64,000 nt of DNA from Chitinophagaceae bacterium. Lineage in GTDB: Bacteria; Bacteroidota; Bacteroidia; Chitinophagales; Chitinophagaceae. A model generated the notes under the pieces. It had not been told where the DNA came from, did no database searches, and saw nothing but the letters and a program-made list of their open reading frames with translations. Shown here piece by piece: positions 34,569 to 43,540 of this stretch. Location: the NCBI GenBank assembly GCA_016715365.1, contig JADKAM010000007.1, positions 62,001 to 126,000 on the forward strand, written 5' to 3'. How positions within the stretch are numbered: the stretch's first letter is position 1; each line of letters begins with the position of its first letter. A program made the position numbers and the translations under genes.

Positions 34569-35380
34569 TCTATTATTATCATTCCTTTGAGTTCAATCAG
34601 ATGCCAATTACCAGATATTTTTTTGAAATATGCTAAGCCTCCAATCTCTTTTGACTGGTAGTCTATTAGTGCAGTTTTAAAATCTTTGTCAAAAATTATT
34701 TTAGAAATAAATGGGACAGAATAAAACTGCCAGGATGCTTCATAGTCTTCATATTGCAAATGGAGATACTTACTAAGAAATTCACGTCTTTTTCGACTTT
34801 CTTTTTGAGATTTAGTGATGAGTGTAATTGTTTTAAGAGAAGCATTGGGATATTTTTCCTTATAGTAATCGTAATTTTTTTTATGGCCTAAAAAATTACT
34901 TAATAAGTCATTATAAGATTTGGTGATGCTTAAAGTTTTTGCCAGTCCCGGGTTTAATTGCGGATAAAAAGAATGTAAAGTATAAATTTTATTTTCTGGT
35001 AAATAATTTAATGACCCTTGTGCGGTAAAAAGAAAAGAGCCATCAAAAAATTGCTCCTTAATAAGTGTATCAATAAATTGATAAGTTATAGTATCCGGAA
35101 TTAAAAAATACTTTGCAATATCTTTTGTTTCTGATTCTCTTGAGCCAATGCTATCATAAAAGCTTTGGAATATATTATGAATATTTATCGCAGTATCATT
35201 TGTTGAAGAGTTGAACCTTGCTATTAATTGCTTACTCTCTAAATTCCAATTGGTAAAAAATTGATTAGCTTTTGTTGTTGAGTTAGTTTGGTAAGCATTC
35301 AAAAGTATATTTTCTCTCTTTTGACCATAACTATGTTGCAAGAGCAGAATGAAGAAGGGTACAATGACTGATTTTTTCAT
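34565..35380 (-). CDS. Secreted protein of unknown function, AT-rich
   Basis: A 271-residue protein with a signal peptide (MKKSVIVPFFILLLQHSYGQ) and no domain I recognise. The mature part is mixed helical and beta, with TLHSFYPQLNPGLAKTLSITKSYND in the middle and a C-terminal beta region (YFKKISGNWHLIELKGMIIID) like the end of an NTF2-like or calycin fold, which is only a guess. The gene is noticeably more AT-rich than its neighbours, which hints at acquisition from elsewhere or relaxed selection. It overlaps the tryptophan dioxygenase stop by four bases. Confidence 0.7.
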   Translation of the reverse strand: MKKSVIVPFFILLLQHSYGQKRENILLNAYQTNSTTKANQFFTNWNLESKQLIARFNSSTNDTAINIHNIFQSFYDSIGSRESETKDIAKYFLIPDTITYQFIDTLIKEQFFDGSFLFTAQGSLNYLPENKIYTLHSFYPQLNPGLAKTLSITKSYNDLLSNFLGHKKNYDYYKEKYPNASLKTITLITKSQKESRKRREFLSKYLHLQYEDYEASWQFYSVPFISKIIFDKDFKTALIDYQSKEIGGLAYFKKISGNWHLIELKGMIIID

Positions 35381-35522
35381 TGTAATAAAAATAAATCAAA
35401 AAAAGTAATAATAAAAGCCGAATAAAGTTATACCGTACAAGATTGCAAGACCGATGAAGTAAAATAGTATTACTTAATGCTAGGTGCAAAAAAAAATAAT
35501 TACAAAGTTCACTAAGGAAAAG

Positions 35523-35557
35523 CACAAAGGGCACAAAAAAGCCTTGTGCGCTTTGTG
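35523..35557 (-). terminator. Hairpin of 7-base words after the cysteine desulfurase gene
   Basis: Arms CACAAAGGGCACAA and TTGTGCGCTTTGTG match at 13 of 14 positions around a 7-base loop; on the minus strand CTTTTCC follows the stem. It reads as five 7-base units (CACAAAG, GGCACAA, AAAAGCC, TTGTGCG, CTTTGTG). It lies 12 bases after the minus-strand stop at 35570, so it probably ends that transcript. The remaining gap to 35380 is AT-rich with nothing identified. Confidence 0.65.
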
Positions 35558-35569
35558 GTTACAATATGT

Positions 35570-36703
35570 TTATACAAGTTCCTTCAACTTCTCCACTACC
35601 ATATCAACTTCTTCCCTGGTATTGTGTTTGCTAAAACTAAAACGTACGGTTACCTGGTTGGGGTTGTTGTTGATGGCACGGATGACGTGGCTGCCCTGGT
35701 CGGCACCGCTGGTGCAGGCGCTGCCGCCGCTGGCGCAAATATTATTGATGTCGAGATTGAACAATATCATCTCCGATTTTTCTGTCTTGGGAAAACTGGC
35801 GCTGAGTACCGTGTATAAACACCGGCCCAATGCATCACCATTGAATGCAATGCCGGGAATATTTTTTTTCAGTTCATCCATCATGTAATACTTCAGCGTG
35901 CCAATATAGGCCATGTCTTCTTCGTGGGTGGCGGTTGCCATTTCCAGCGCTTTGGCAAAGCCCACAATGCCATAGAGGTTTTCGGTGCCGGCACGCATGT
36001 TGCGTTCCTGTCCGCCACCATGTACAAAGGGCTTTATACGTACGTTCTCGTTGATGTATAACAAGCCAACGCCTTTTGGTCCGTGAAATTTATGTGCAGC
36101 GCCGGTGATAAAATGAACCGGTGTGTTTCTTAAATCAAAAGGAAAATGCCCAACTGTTTGCACCGTATCGCTGTGAAAAATGGCGCCATACAATTTGCAC
36201 AATTCGCCCACAGCATGTATGTCTAAAATATTACCAATCTCGTTGTTGGCATGCATTAAAGTAACGAGGGTTTTTTCTTCGGCGGAGGCTAATAATTTTT
36301 CCAGGTCGTCAATATCTACATGTCCGTTGGGTAATAATTTTACATAGCTCACTTTAGCAAGATCCAGGTTGTCCAAATGCTCTACTGAATGTGAAACAGC
36401 ATGGTGTTCAATAGGCGAAGTAATAATATGCCTGCATCCCAAATCCCGTATGGCGCAGGAGATGGCGGTGTTACTGCTCTCGGTACCGCCACTGGTAAAA
36501 AATATTTCGGCAGGGTGAGCATTTAAAATCTTAGCAACAGTTTTACGGGCAGTTTCAATTGCCATTCTTGTTTCCCGGCCATAAGAATAAATGGAAGATG
36601 GATTGCCAAACTTTTCTGTTAAGTAAGGCATCATGGTTTCCAGCACCTGTGGATCAAGTGCGGTGGTGGCGGCGTTGTCGAAGTAGATTCTTTTTGAGCT
36701 CAT
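35570..36703 (-). CDS. Cysteine desulfurase (NifS/IscS type)
   Basis: Pyridoxal-phosphate enzyme that takes sulfur from cysteine for iron-sulfur clusters or tRNA thiolation. The 377 residues show YFDNAATTALDPQVLE at the start, FTSGGTESSNTAI, the lysine segment TGAAHKFHGPKGVGLLY and the active-site cysteine loop ASGGSACTSGADQGSHV. The short cysteine loop is that of group I enzymes. It is not next to iscU or suf genes, so a role in tRNA modification or general sulfur transfer is as likely as cluster assembly. Confidence 0.92.
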   Translation of the reverse strand: MSSKRIYFDNAATTALDPQVLETMMPYLTEKFGNPSSIYSYGRETRMAIETARKTVAKILNAHPAEIFFTSGGTESSNTAISCAIRDLGCRHIITSPIEHHAVSHSVEHLDNLDLAKVSYVKLLPNGHVDIDDLEKLLASAEEKTLVTLMHANNEIGNILDIHAVGELCKLYGAIFHSDTVQTVGHFPFDLRNTPVHFITGAAHKFHGPKGVGLLYINENVRIKPFVHGGGQERNMRAGTENLYGIVGFAKALEMATATHEEDMAYIGTLKYYMMDELKKNIPGIAFNGDALGRCLYTVLSASFPKTEKSEMILFNLDINNICASGGSACTSGADQGSHVIRAINNNPNQVTVRFSFSKHNTREEVDMVVEKLKELV

Positions 36704-36714
36704 GATCTTTTTTT

Positions 36715-36797
36715 ATTGGTCATTGGTCATTAGTCATTGCTTCAATGTTAAACATACTTTAAAAAATCGCTGGTCAAATGACTAATGACCAATGACT
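36715..36797. repeat. Outward-facing 7-base-period repeat pair upstream of the cysteine desulfurase gene
   Basis: Left array ATTGGTC, ATTGGTC, ATTAGTC, ATTGCTT (36715-36742); right array AATGACT, AATGACC, AATGACT (36777-36797). Twenty bases (36719-36738 and 36777-36796) are perfectly complementary, around a 38-base spacer. It fills the gap between two minus-strand genes, with the left array directly before the desulfurase start. Confidence 0.85.
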
Positions 36798-36805
36798 TTC
36801 TTCCC

Positions 36806-38185
36806 TTACATCATCTTCCCAATATCCTGCATCAACCGTTTTGCAATATTATCTGCTGTTGTAGCAAAATTGCTTTCGGCATAAATACGAATGATGGGTT
36901 CGGTATTGCTGGTGCGTAAATGTACCCAGTCGTTATCAAATTCAATCTTTAACCCATCTTCATCATTTACCGGTTGGTTCTTATACAGGTCTTTAATATT
37001 TTCAAAAATAGTTTTTACATCGGTACCGTTGGTCAGCTCAATTTTATTTTTGCTGATGAAATAATCAGGGTAGGTACTGCGTAACTGCCTGGTTGATTTT
37101 TTGCTTTTGGCAAGATGCGTTAAAAACAAGGCAATGCCGATCAATGCATCACGGCCATAATGCAGGTCGGGAACAATGATGCCGCCGTTTCCTTCACCAC
37201 CAATTACTGCATTTACTGCTTTCATTTTATTAACCACATTCACTTCGCCAACCATGCTGGGAAAATATTGGCCACCATGATTTAAGGTTACATCTTTTAA
37301 AGCCTTGGTTGAAGACATATTGGAAACTGTATTGCCTTTTCTTTTGCTCAACACATAATCGGCCACTGCAACGAGGGTATATTCTTCGCCAAACATGCTG
37401 CCATCTTCGCAAACAAAACAAAGGCGGTCCACATCGGGATCAACAGCAATGCCCAGGCTGGCATTTTGAGAAACCACTGCACTGCTTAATTCGGTTAAAT
37501 GCTCGGGCAATGGTTCGGGGTTGTGTGCAAAATTTCCGTTCACTTCTGCGTTCAGCACTACAATATCTTTTACGCCCAATGCTTTTAGTAAAGCCGGTAC
37601 TGCTGTGGCTCCGGTACTGTTTACTGCATCCACCACAATTTTAAAATGCTGCTTTTTTATTGCTGCGGCATCCACCAGTTCGTAAGCAAGTACTGCATCA
37701 ATATGTTTTTGTAATAAACTTTCGTCTTTACGGTAAGTGCCCAATTTATCTACTTTGGCAAAATTAAAATCTTCATTTTCAGCAGCCGTTAAAATCAATT
37801 TACCTTCATCGCCGCTGATGAATTCTCCTTTATTGTTCAGCAGTTTTAATGCATTCCATTCTTTAGGATTATGACTGGCTGTAAGAATAATGCCGCCGGC
37901 GGCATCTTCAAATGTAACAGCCATTTCAACCGTTGGTGTGGTACTCAAACCCAGGTCAACCACATCCAGCCCAAGGCCAATTAGTGTATTTACCACCAGG
38001 TTGCTCACCATTTCGCCGCTGATGCGGCCATCACGGCCAATAACTATTTTGGTATTGCTGCTTTGTTGTATTACCCAGCTTCCGTAAGCTGCCGCAAACT
38101 TCACGATATCAACAGGAGTAAGGTTATCATTGGTTTTTCCGCCGATGGTGCCTCTAATGCCCGAAATACTTTTTATCAGTGCCAT
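36806..38185 (-). CDS. glmM: Phosphoglucosamine mutase (GlmM-like)
   Basis: Alpha-D-phosphohexomutase that converts glucosamine 6-phosphate to the 1-phosphate on the way to UDP-GlcNAc; the Bacteroidota enzyme may also serve other hexoses. From ATG 38185 (MALIKSISGIRGTIGG) it has 459 residues. The phosphoserine loop is TASHNPKEWNALKLL, the metal loop is VDPDVDRLCFV, the sugar loop is GGEGNGGIIVPDLHYGRD, and the phosphate-binding end has RTSNTEPIIRIYAES. An upstream in-frame start at 38242 is rejected because the promoter TATCTTTG (38207-38214, minus) lies inside the extra codons. Confidence 0.9.
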   Translation of the reverse strand: MALIKSISGIRGTIGGKTNDNLTPVDIVKFAAAYGSWVIQQSSNTKIVIGRDGRISGEMVSNLVVNTLIGLGLDVVDLGLSTTPTVEMAVTFEDAAGGIILTASHNPKEWNALKLLNNKGEFISGDEGKLILTAAENEDFNFAKVDKLGTYRKDESLLQKHIDAVLAYELVDAAAIKKQHFKIVVDAVNSTGATAVPALLKALGVKDIVVLNAEVNGNFAHNPEPLPEHLTELSSAVVSQNASLGIAVDPDVDRLCFVCEDGSMFGEEYTLVAVADYVLSKRKGNTVSNMSSTKALKDVTLNHGGQYFPSMVGEVNVVNKMKAVNAVIGGEGNGGIIVPDLHYGRDALIGIALFLTHLAKSKKSTRQLRSTYPDYFISKNKIELTNGTDVKTIFENIKDLYKNQPVNDEDGLKIEFDNDWVHLRTSNTEPIIRIYAESNFATTADNIAKRLMQDIGKMM

Positions 38186-38206
38186 TCTTTTGCTTTTAAG
38201 GGAGGG

Positions 38207-38214
38207 CAAAGATA
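38207..38214 (-). promoter_or_regulatory. -7 promoter element of the phosphoglucosamine mutase gene
   Basis: TATCTTTG on the minus strand, exact TAnnTTTG, with initial transcribed sequence GCCCTC. The divergent promoter at 38313-38320 has the same GCCCTC after its box. Confidence 0.75.
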
Positions 38215-38223
38215 AGAAAAGGT

Positions 38224-38317
38224 TGGTTAGTTGATGGTTCATAGTTCATAGCTCAAATGCAAAATTATTTCACTGATCTGCTAATAACAATGAACTATGA
38301 ACCATTAACTATTAACT
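38224..38317. repeat. Outward-facing 7-base-period repeat pair between divergent promoters
   Basis: Right array ATGAACT, ATGAACC, ATTAACT, ATTAACT (38290-38317) runs into the plus-strand promoter. The left array is its mirror: 16 bases are perfectly complementary (38234-38249 with 38290-38305), about 22 with two mismatches. Together with the two -7 boxes, the whole divergent promoter region is an inverted duplication. Confidence 0.85.
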
Positions 38318-38320
38318 TTG
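38313..38320 (+). promoter_or_regulatory. -7 promoter element of the methyltransferase gene at 38326
   Basis: TAACTTTG, an exact TAnnTTTG match, ending five bases before the ATG at 38326. It predicts a leaderless or nearly leaderless mRNA and excludes the upstream in-frame start at 38257. Confidence 0.75.
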
Positions 38321-38325
38321 CCCTC

Positions 38326-39069
38326 ATGCAACAAACCTGGTTTAAAGATTGGTTCAACTCCCCCTATTATCACCAATTGTATTTTAACAGGGATGATAAA
38401 GAAGCGGAGGCTTTTATTGATAAGCTGATCAATTACCTGAAACCTGTACCTGGCAGCAGTATGCTGGATGTTGCCTGCGGCAAAGGCAGGCATTCAATTC
38501 AATTAGCCGGTAAGGGTTTTGATGTTACCGGAATAGATCTGAGCGATGACAGCATTAATGAAGCAATTCACTCGCAAACCACCACCCTTCATTTTTACAA
38601 ACACGATATGCGTTTGCCTTTCTGGATAAATTATTTTGATTACGCCTTTAATTTTTTTACCAGCTTTGGTTATTTTAATTCCCGTCGTGAACATGATAAT
38701 GCTATACGCACCATTGCCCAATCAGTAAAAAAGAACGGCATATTTGTAATGGATTTTTTAAATGTACATTATGCCGAAGACCACCTGGTTCATAAATCAG
38801 AAAAGGAAATTGACGGAATTAATTTTCACATTACCAAATGGTACGATGAAACACATTTTTATAAAAAGATCATTGTGGAGGATGAAATCCTGCGTGAACC
38901 GCTGATCTATACTGAAAAAGTTGCCAAATTTTCTTTAGGAGATTTTACTGAAATGTTTGCCTACCAGGGCCTGCAGATGCAGGAGGTATTTGGCGATTAT
39001 GGATTTGGTAAATATGATGTAAAAAAATCGCAGCGGATGCTGATGATTGCAAAGAAGGTGAAAGTTTGA
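38326..39069 (+). CDS. Class I SAM-dependent methyltransferase
   Basis: A 247-residue methyltransferase from ATG 38326 (MQQTWFKDWFNSPYYHQLY). The SAM-binding motif I is MLDVACGKGRHSIQLAGKG and the acidic strand-2 residue is in VTGIDLSDDSI; motif IV is FNFFTSFGYFNS. Proteins of this type in Bacteroidota are annotated only as methyltransferases; the substrate is unknown. It is transcribed divergently from the phosphoglucosamine mutase gene and ends two bases before repeat copy B. Confidence 0.85.
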   Translation: MQQTWFKDWFNSPYYHQLYFNRDDKEAEAFIDKLINYLKPVPGSSMLDVACGKGRHSIQLAGKGFDVTGIDLSDDSINEAIHSQTTTLHFYKHDMRLPFWINYFDYAFNFFTSFGYFNSRREHDNAIRTIAQSVKKNGIFVMDFLNVHYAEDHLVHKSEKEIDGINFHITKWYDETHFYKKIIVEDEILREPLIYTEKVAKFSLGDFTEMFAYQGLQMQEVFGDYGFGKYDVKKSQRMLMIAKKVKV

Positions 39070-39070
39070 T

Positions 39071-39168
39071 AAGGTGTCTGGCCACTATAGTTACGCTGCA
39101 ACTTTAAGAATACCAGCAACACAAAGGCTTCATACATGTAAAATCTGTAGGTAATGGTCTGGCACCTG
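39071..39168. repeat. 98-bp inverted-end element, copy B
   Basis: Left arm AAGGTGTCTGGCCACTA (39071-39087), right arm TAATGGTCTGGCACCTG (39152-39168). The left arm matches the family consensus TAGTTGTCWGGCCACTA at 15 of 17 positions, the right at 12 of 17. It fills the 101-base gap between the convergent methyltransferase and LTA-synthase-like genes almost exactly. Confidence 0.75.
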
Positions 39169-39170
39169 AA

Positions 39171-41150
39171 CTATTTTTTATTATTGATCAACATCCATCT
39201 CGCTGTTTCGTACATAGCGGAAGTAAGTTGAGATAAACGGCTTTTTACGGAATCTTCCTGTTGTTTATTTAATGCCGGCATATTATTACGAACCGGTACC
39301 AACTCCTCTTTTCTGAACCTGATATTTTTCCGGAAAAAATAATCATCATTCACCACACCGATCCATCCAGGTGCATGATAAATAATAAATGCCGCATTTT
39401 CTTTTTTGGTTGAATCAAGCAGGTCTCTTCCCAGGGTTGTGTTTAAATAAGGTTGCTGCATCATGCCGGCAATGGTTGGTAAAATATCAATTTGCGATAC
39501 AGCCTCGGGCCTTTTTTGCGGGGATAAAAGTGCAGGTGCATAAAATAATAAAGGCACATGCTCATCGCTGAGTCGCTGTTCTGTCCAGGCTTTGGGATAA
39601 ATGGCAGTGGCATTGCCTTCTACACCATGATCGCCCGTGAAAACAAAAATAGTATTATTAAAATGTGGCGAACGCTTTGCGGCTTCCATAAACTTTTTAA
39701 TACAGTAATCGGTATAGGCAAAAGCATGAAATTCTTTCAGCGATTCAAAACCATATTTTTGCAGATCTTCACTGGTGATCAGATCCCGGGCAAAGTCCTT
39801 GTCTTCCTCCGGTATATCAAAAGGGCGGTGGTTATCGGCGGTTTGAATAATGGCAAAAAAGGGCTTCTGCTGTTTAGATAAAACTTCATTTGCTTCCAGG
39901 AAAAGATTTTTATCGCTGATACCCCACACATTCAGCGCCGGTGCCTTGTAGCTTCCTTCTTCATAAACATGTACCCTGTTTATATTGGCAACCAGTCCTT
40001 TAAAATTATTGAACTGGCTTCTCCCCCCGATAAAATAATATTTTTCGTAACCATCAAAATCATTGATGATGGTACGTTGATTAACAGATTCTTCATTGCG
40101 TGTTGAAAACTTAGAAAGCTGTACATCGGGTATACCGGTAATGGTTGCAAAAACTCCACGGGCTGTTCCAAAGCTTGGTGTAAAACAGCGCTCAAAGAAA
40201 ATACCTTCGTTACACATCTGGTTAAAATAAGGTGTGCTGTTTAAAGGGTTACCGCTCATACTGCTTTTGTACATGCTGAAACTTTCGCAAATTACAAGCA
40301 CTACATTGGGCAGGCTTTCAAATGCACGGCTGCCCGGATGCACCAACCTGCTGTATTTGGTTTTTAAACCACCATTGTTTTCCAGTTGCAGAAAACTGCA
40401 CATATCATTGTAATATTCATTTGCCTTACTGTTGTGATCAGGATTTCTAAAACGCAGGGTGGTAAAAAAATTCTGCATCGGATTTAAAGCGAGGTTACTT
40501 TTAAACTCATCGTTTAAATCAAAAGCCTTGAAAAAATCAAGTGGTTTTGAGGTGAAGAAACCATACACAAACCATCCCATCAGCAAAAGAGCTGCAGCGT
40601 GCCACCTGCGACGGTAAGTAAATTTATGTATGTTCATATTTTTTTCTGCCACATCAACATGCATTTTGCGGAACATCCATATCATCATCATCACAGCACC
40701 AGTCAACCCAATTAAAATCCAAATTACCGGATAAGTCTGCCATACCATCTGCAGGCTTTCACGGGGATCTTCTGCAAAAATTAAAGCATCGGCATTAAGC
40801 CTGGCATTGATGTAGGCAAACTGGCCAAAATCGGCGCCATAAAAGAACAGTACCAGTAAAGTGGTAATGCCGAGGTAAGCCGTCCAAAGCTTTTTGCCCC
40901 TGTTGCTTGTAAAGGGAGATAGGCGTGGCAACAAGGAAAGTACTGCAATAGGCAATAAAATAATTGCTATCCAGCGCAGGTCATATTTTAACCCAAGCCA
41001 AAAAGAAGGTAGCAGGTCAGCCAGCGGAATTGAACCAGGCTTAAAACAGATTACAGTGGCTATGCGAAAGGCGGTGAAAATGCACAGGTATATCAGGAAT
41101 AGTTTTACTATCCATTGTATAGTTTTAGGAACACGCCAACTGATGAGCAT
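39171..41150 (-). CDS. LTA synthase family phosphotransferase, copy 2
   Basis: Alkaline-phosphatase-superfamily membrane enzyme like lipoteichoic acid synthase or phosphoethanolamine/phosphoglycerol transferases. The 659 residues have five membrane helices (within 1-200), then an extracytoplasmic domain with metal ligand Glu289 in VVLVICESFSMYKSS, the candidate nucleophile Thr329 in SFGTARGVFATITG, and FVFTGDHG near residue 515. It would transfer a phospho-alcohol from a lipid to a cell-envelope acceptor in the periplasm. Gram-negative Bacteroidota lack LTA, so the true substrate is unknown. A paralogue lies immediately upstream. Confidence 0.88.
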   Translation of the reverse strand: MLISWRVPKTIQWIVKLFLIYLCIFTAFRIATVICFKPGSIPLADLLPSFWLGLKYDLRWIAIILLPIAVLSLLPRLSPFTSNRGKKLWTAYLGITTLLVLFFYGADFGQFAYINARLNADALIFAEDPRESLQMVWQTYPVIWILIGLTGAVMMMIWMFRKMHVDVAEKNMNIHKFTYRRRWHAAALLLMGWFVYGFFTSKPLDFFKAFDLNDEFKSNLALNPMQNFFTTLRFRNPDHNSKANEYYNDMCSFLQLENNGGLKTKYSRLVHPGSRAFESLPNVVLVICESFSMYKSSMSGNPLNSTPYFNQMCNEGIFFERCFTPSFGTARGVFATITGIPDVQLSKFSTRNEESVNQRTIINDFDGYEKYYFIGGRSQFNNFKGLVANINRVHVYEEGSYKAPALNVWGISDKNLFLEANEVLSKQQKPFFAIIQTADNHRPFDIPEEDKDFARDLITSEDLQKYGFESLKEFHAFAYTDYCIKKFMEAAKRSPHFNNTIFVFTGDHGVEGNATAIYPKAWTEQRLSDEHVPLLFYAPALLSPQKRPEAVSQIDILPTIAGMMQQPYLNTTLGRDLLDSTKKENAAFIIYHAPGWIGVVNDDYFFRKNIRFRKEELVPVRNNMPALNKQQEDSVKSRLSQLTSAMYETARWMLINNKK

Positions 41151-41271
41151 AGTTTTTTAATTTCCTTAGCCAGAACGAAGTATGCGAAAATACTAAAACT
41201 GTTGATAGGAACCCAGATACTTCGGCAAAGCTGCCTGCACCGGTTATTACTGATTTTAGATGAAGCGAAAT

Positions 41272-43296
41272 TTATTTCCTCTTTTTGTTATTTAGTAATA
41301 GGTACTTGGAAGTTTCATAATAGGCATCAGTTAGCTGTTGCAAATAATTTTTTACACTGTCTGTTTCTGCACTTTCCTTTACAGGATTGTTTCCGATAGA
41401 TGATACCAGATCGTCTTTTCCGGTTTTTAAATTCTTCAGATAATAATATTGATTGTTTACTATTCCAATTGTATGCAGATCATGATCTATTACAAAAGCT
41501 GTGTACTTTGGTAATCTGGGTATTATTTCATCATGACCTAAAACCTGTGCATAAGCCACCGTGTCAAATAAATTCCGGCCCAGGGAATTGTTCATGTACG
41601 GGATTTTTGCAAGAGAAGCAATGCTTGGTAAAATGTCGATCTGCGAACATACGTTGTGAACCCTTTGTGGTTTCAACAGTGCCGGAGCATAAAATAATAA
41701 TGGTACATGTTCGCAGGTAAGGCCTTGTTCTGTCCAGCTTTTGGGAAAATATTCCAGAGAGCCGTTATAGCGAATACCATGGTCTCCTACAAAAACAAAA
41801 ATTGTATTTTTAAAGTAAGGCTCTTTTTTTGCCGCTTCCATAAATTTTTGGTAACTGAAATCTGTGTAGCGAAAAGCATTCATTTCTTCATTGCTTTCAA
41901 AACCAAAACGCTTCAAGGAATCGGCTGAATAAGTGAGTAGTTTGAATTCATTTTTGTCTTCGGCCGGAATACTGTATGGGCGATGGTTGTCGGCAGTTTG
42001 AATGACCGCAAAGAAAGGTTTGGTTTGTTGCTTCAGTACCCGGTTCGATTCTAAAAATAAATTCTTGTCACTGATACCCCATACATCAATTTTTTTTGCA
42101 GCATAATCATTTTCTTCAAACAGTTTAAGGTTATTAATATTGTTGGTTAATACGCCCCGTATATTTGCCCAGCCAGCACTTCCTCCCAAAAAATAAAAAT
42201 TTTCATAACCGGCAAAACTGTTAATGATGGTATTTTGATCTACTGCATTTGGATTTCGGCTGGCTGTTTTGGGACTTTCAACATCCGGAATGCCGGTAAT
42301 GGTGGCCCACACACCACGGGCGGTGCCATAAGCCGGAGTAAAACAACGGTCGAAGAAAACCCCGTTTTTACATAACTCATTAAAGTAAGGTGTAGTGTTT
42401 AGCGGATTATTGTACATGCTGCTTTTGTAGGCACTGAAACTTTCGCATAATACCAAAACAATATTTGGTTTAATGGATGGTGTATCATTTGCACTGTAAT
42501 TTCTCTGAAAGTTTAATGCCATGCTGTCGGGATCAGTTACACCAAGATACCATGACATGAGTGCGTAATTTTTACGTACTTTTTTTATATCATAAGATGA
42601 GTTTCTGAAATTGAGGGAGCTTACAAAACTCTGTATAGGATTTAGTGCCAGGTTCGACTTAAAATCATCGCCTAAAGTGTAGGCATCACTCCAGCGCAAG
42701 GGAAACTGTCCGATTCTGCCAAAAATTAAAATGCCGAAAAGCAGGAATGAAACAACAAATAGCAGTTTCCCTCTACGGTTATGAAAATTATCCTGATGCT
42801 GAAACCGGGAGAGTAAACGTTTAAATCCCGTTGCCACCAGTAATAACAATATAAACAAACCAATACCTATCATTACTACAGGATATGATTGTACGATCAT
42901 TTTTATAGAAATACCCGCATCCTGTGTATAATTCAATATAGTGGCATTAAGCCGTTGGTGCAGGTAATCAAAATGATAAAAATCAATGACCTGTATGCAT
43001 ATCATCAGCATGCATACCAAAGGCAATACAATATTCCAAAGCTGTTTTGCCTTTGAATTTTTAAATGGGTTAATAAATGGGATTGCCGATAACAGCAATA
43101 TGGTTAACCCGATAACAGATACTACCCTGGCATCATATCTTAATCCAATGGTGAATGCAGCAAACGAGAAACCTTTGCCGGGAGGATTGAATTTCCAGAA
43201 AAAGATAAACCGGTAAATGGTCATCACCATCAGCAAGGTGAAAACAACTGAAAATATCCAACATAAAAGTTTTGGAATTTTATGTAAAGCAAGCAT
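41272..43296 (-). CDS. LTA synthase family phosphotransferase, copy 1
   Basis: Paralogue of the next gene, 674 residues from ATG 43296. It has the same plan: five N-terminal membrane helices, the metal motif LVLCESFSAYKSS, nucleophile region AYGTARGVWATITG, and FVFVGDHG. The two proteins share the lines NPLNTTPYFNELC/NPLNSTPYFNQMC and ISDKNLFLESN/ISDKNLFLEAN, so they derive from a tandem duplication. They are separated by 121 bases and probably form one transcript on the minus strand, divergent from the GT39-GtrA-PAP2 operon. Confidence 0.88.
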   Translation of the reverse strand: MLALHKIPKLLCWIFSVVFTLLMVMTIYRFIFFWKFNPPGKGFSFAAFTIGLRYDARVVSVIGLTILLLSAIPFINPFKNSKAKQLWNIVLPLVCMLMICIQVIDFYHFDYLHQRLNATILNYTQDAGISIKMIVQSYPVVMIGIGLFILLLLVATGFKRLLSRFQHQDNFHNRRGKLLFVVSFLLFGILIFGRIGQFPLRWSDAYTLGDDFKSNLALNPIQSFVSSLNFRNSSYDIKKVRKNYALMSWYLGVTDPDSMALNFQRNYSANDTPSIKPNIVLVLCESFSAYKSSMYNNPLNTTPYFNELCKNGVFFDRCFTPAYGTARGVWATITGIPDVESPKTASRNPNAVDQNTIINSFAGYENFYFLGGSAGWANIRGVLTNNINNLKLFEENDYAAKKIDVWGISDKNLFLESNRVLKQQTKPFFAVIQTADNHRPYSIPAEDKNEFKLLTYSADSLKRFGFESNEEMNAFRYTDFSYQKFMEAAKKEPYFKNTIFVFVGDHGIRYNGSLEYFPKSWTEQGLTCEHVPLLFYAPALLKPQRVHNVCSQIDILPSIASLAKIPYMNNSLGRNLFDTVAYAQVLGHDEIIPRLPKYTAFVIDHDLHTIGIVNNQYYYLKNLKTGKDDLVSSIGNNPVKESAETDSVKNYLQQLTDAYYETSKYLLLNNKKRK

Positions 43297-43511
43297 CAAG
43301 AATTATTTAGCAAGGGAATAAATGTAATCATTTTTATTGCAAGGAAGCATAATTCTGTCAAATACAATTCTTATGTTATGCTCCGGGTACATGGGCGTTT
43401 TATTTTATAAGCTATGGAAGCCAATATATCTGAAAATTAAATATCAACCGTTTAAAGCAATTTAATAACCCTGTTTGATCAATAGCTGATTTTAACCTGC
43501 GTATTAATCAA

Positions 43512-43519
43512 TATATTTG
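43512..43519 (+). promoter_or_regulatory. -7 promoter element of the GT39 operon
   Basis: TATATTTG, an exact TAnnTTTG match. It covers the TTG at 43517, so that codon cannot be in the transcript and ATG 43541 is the start. Confidence 0.72.
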
Positions 43520-43540
43520 AGCCGTTTTAAAACTGTATTC

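Noticed and set aside
38257..38325. Upstream start for the 38326 methyltransferase
   Set aside because: The extra codons consist of the 7-base array and promoter.
43517..43540. TTG 43517 as start of the GT39 protein
   Set aside because: The codon lies in the -7 box TATATTTG, so it is not transcribed; ATG 43541 fits.
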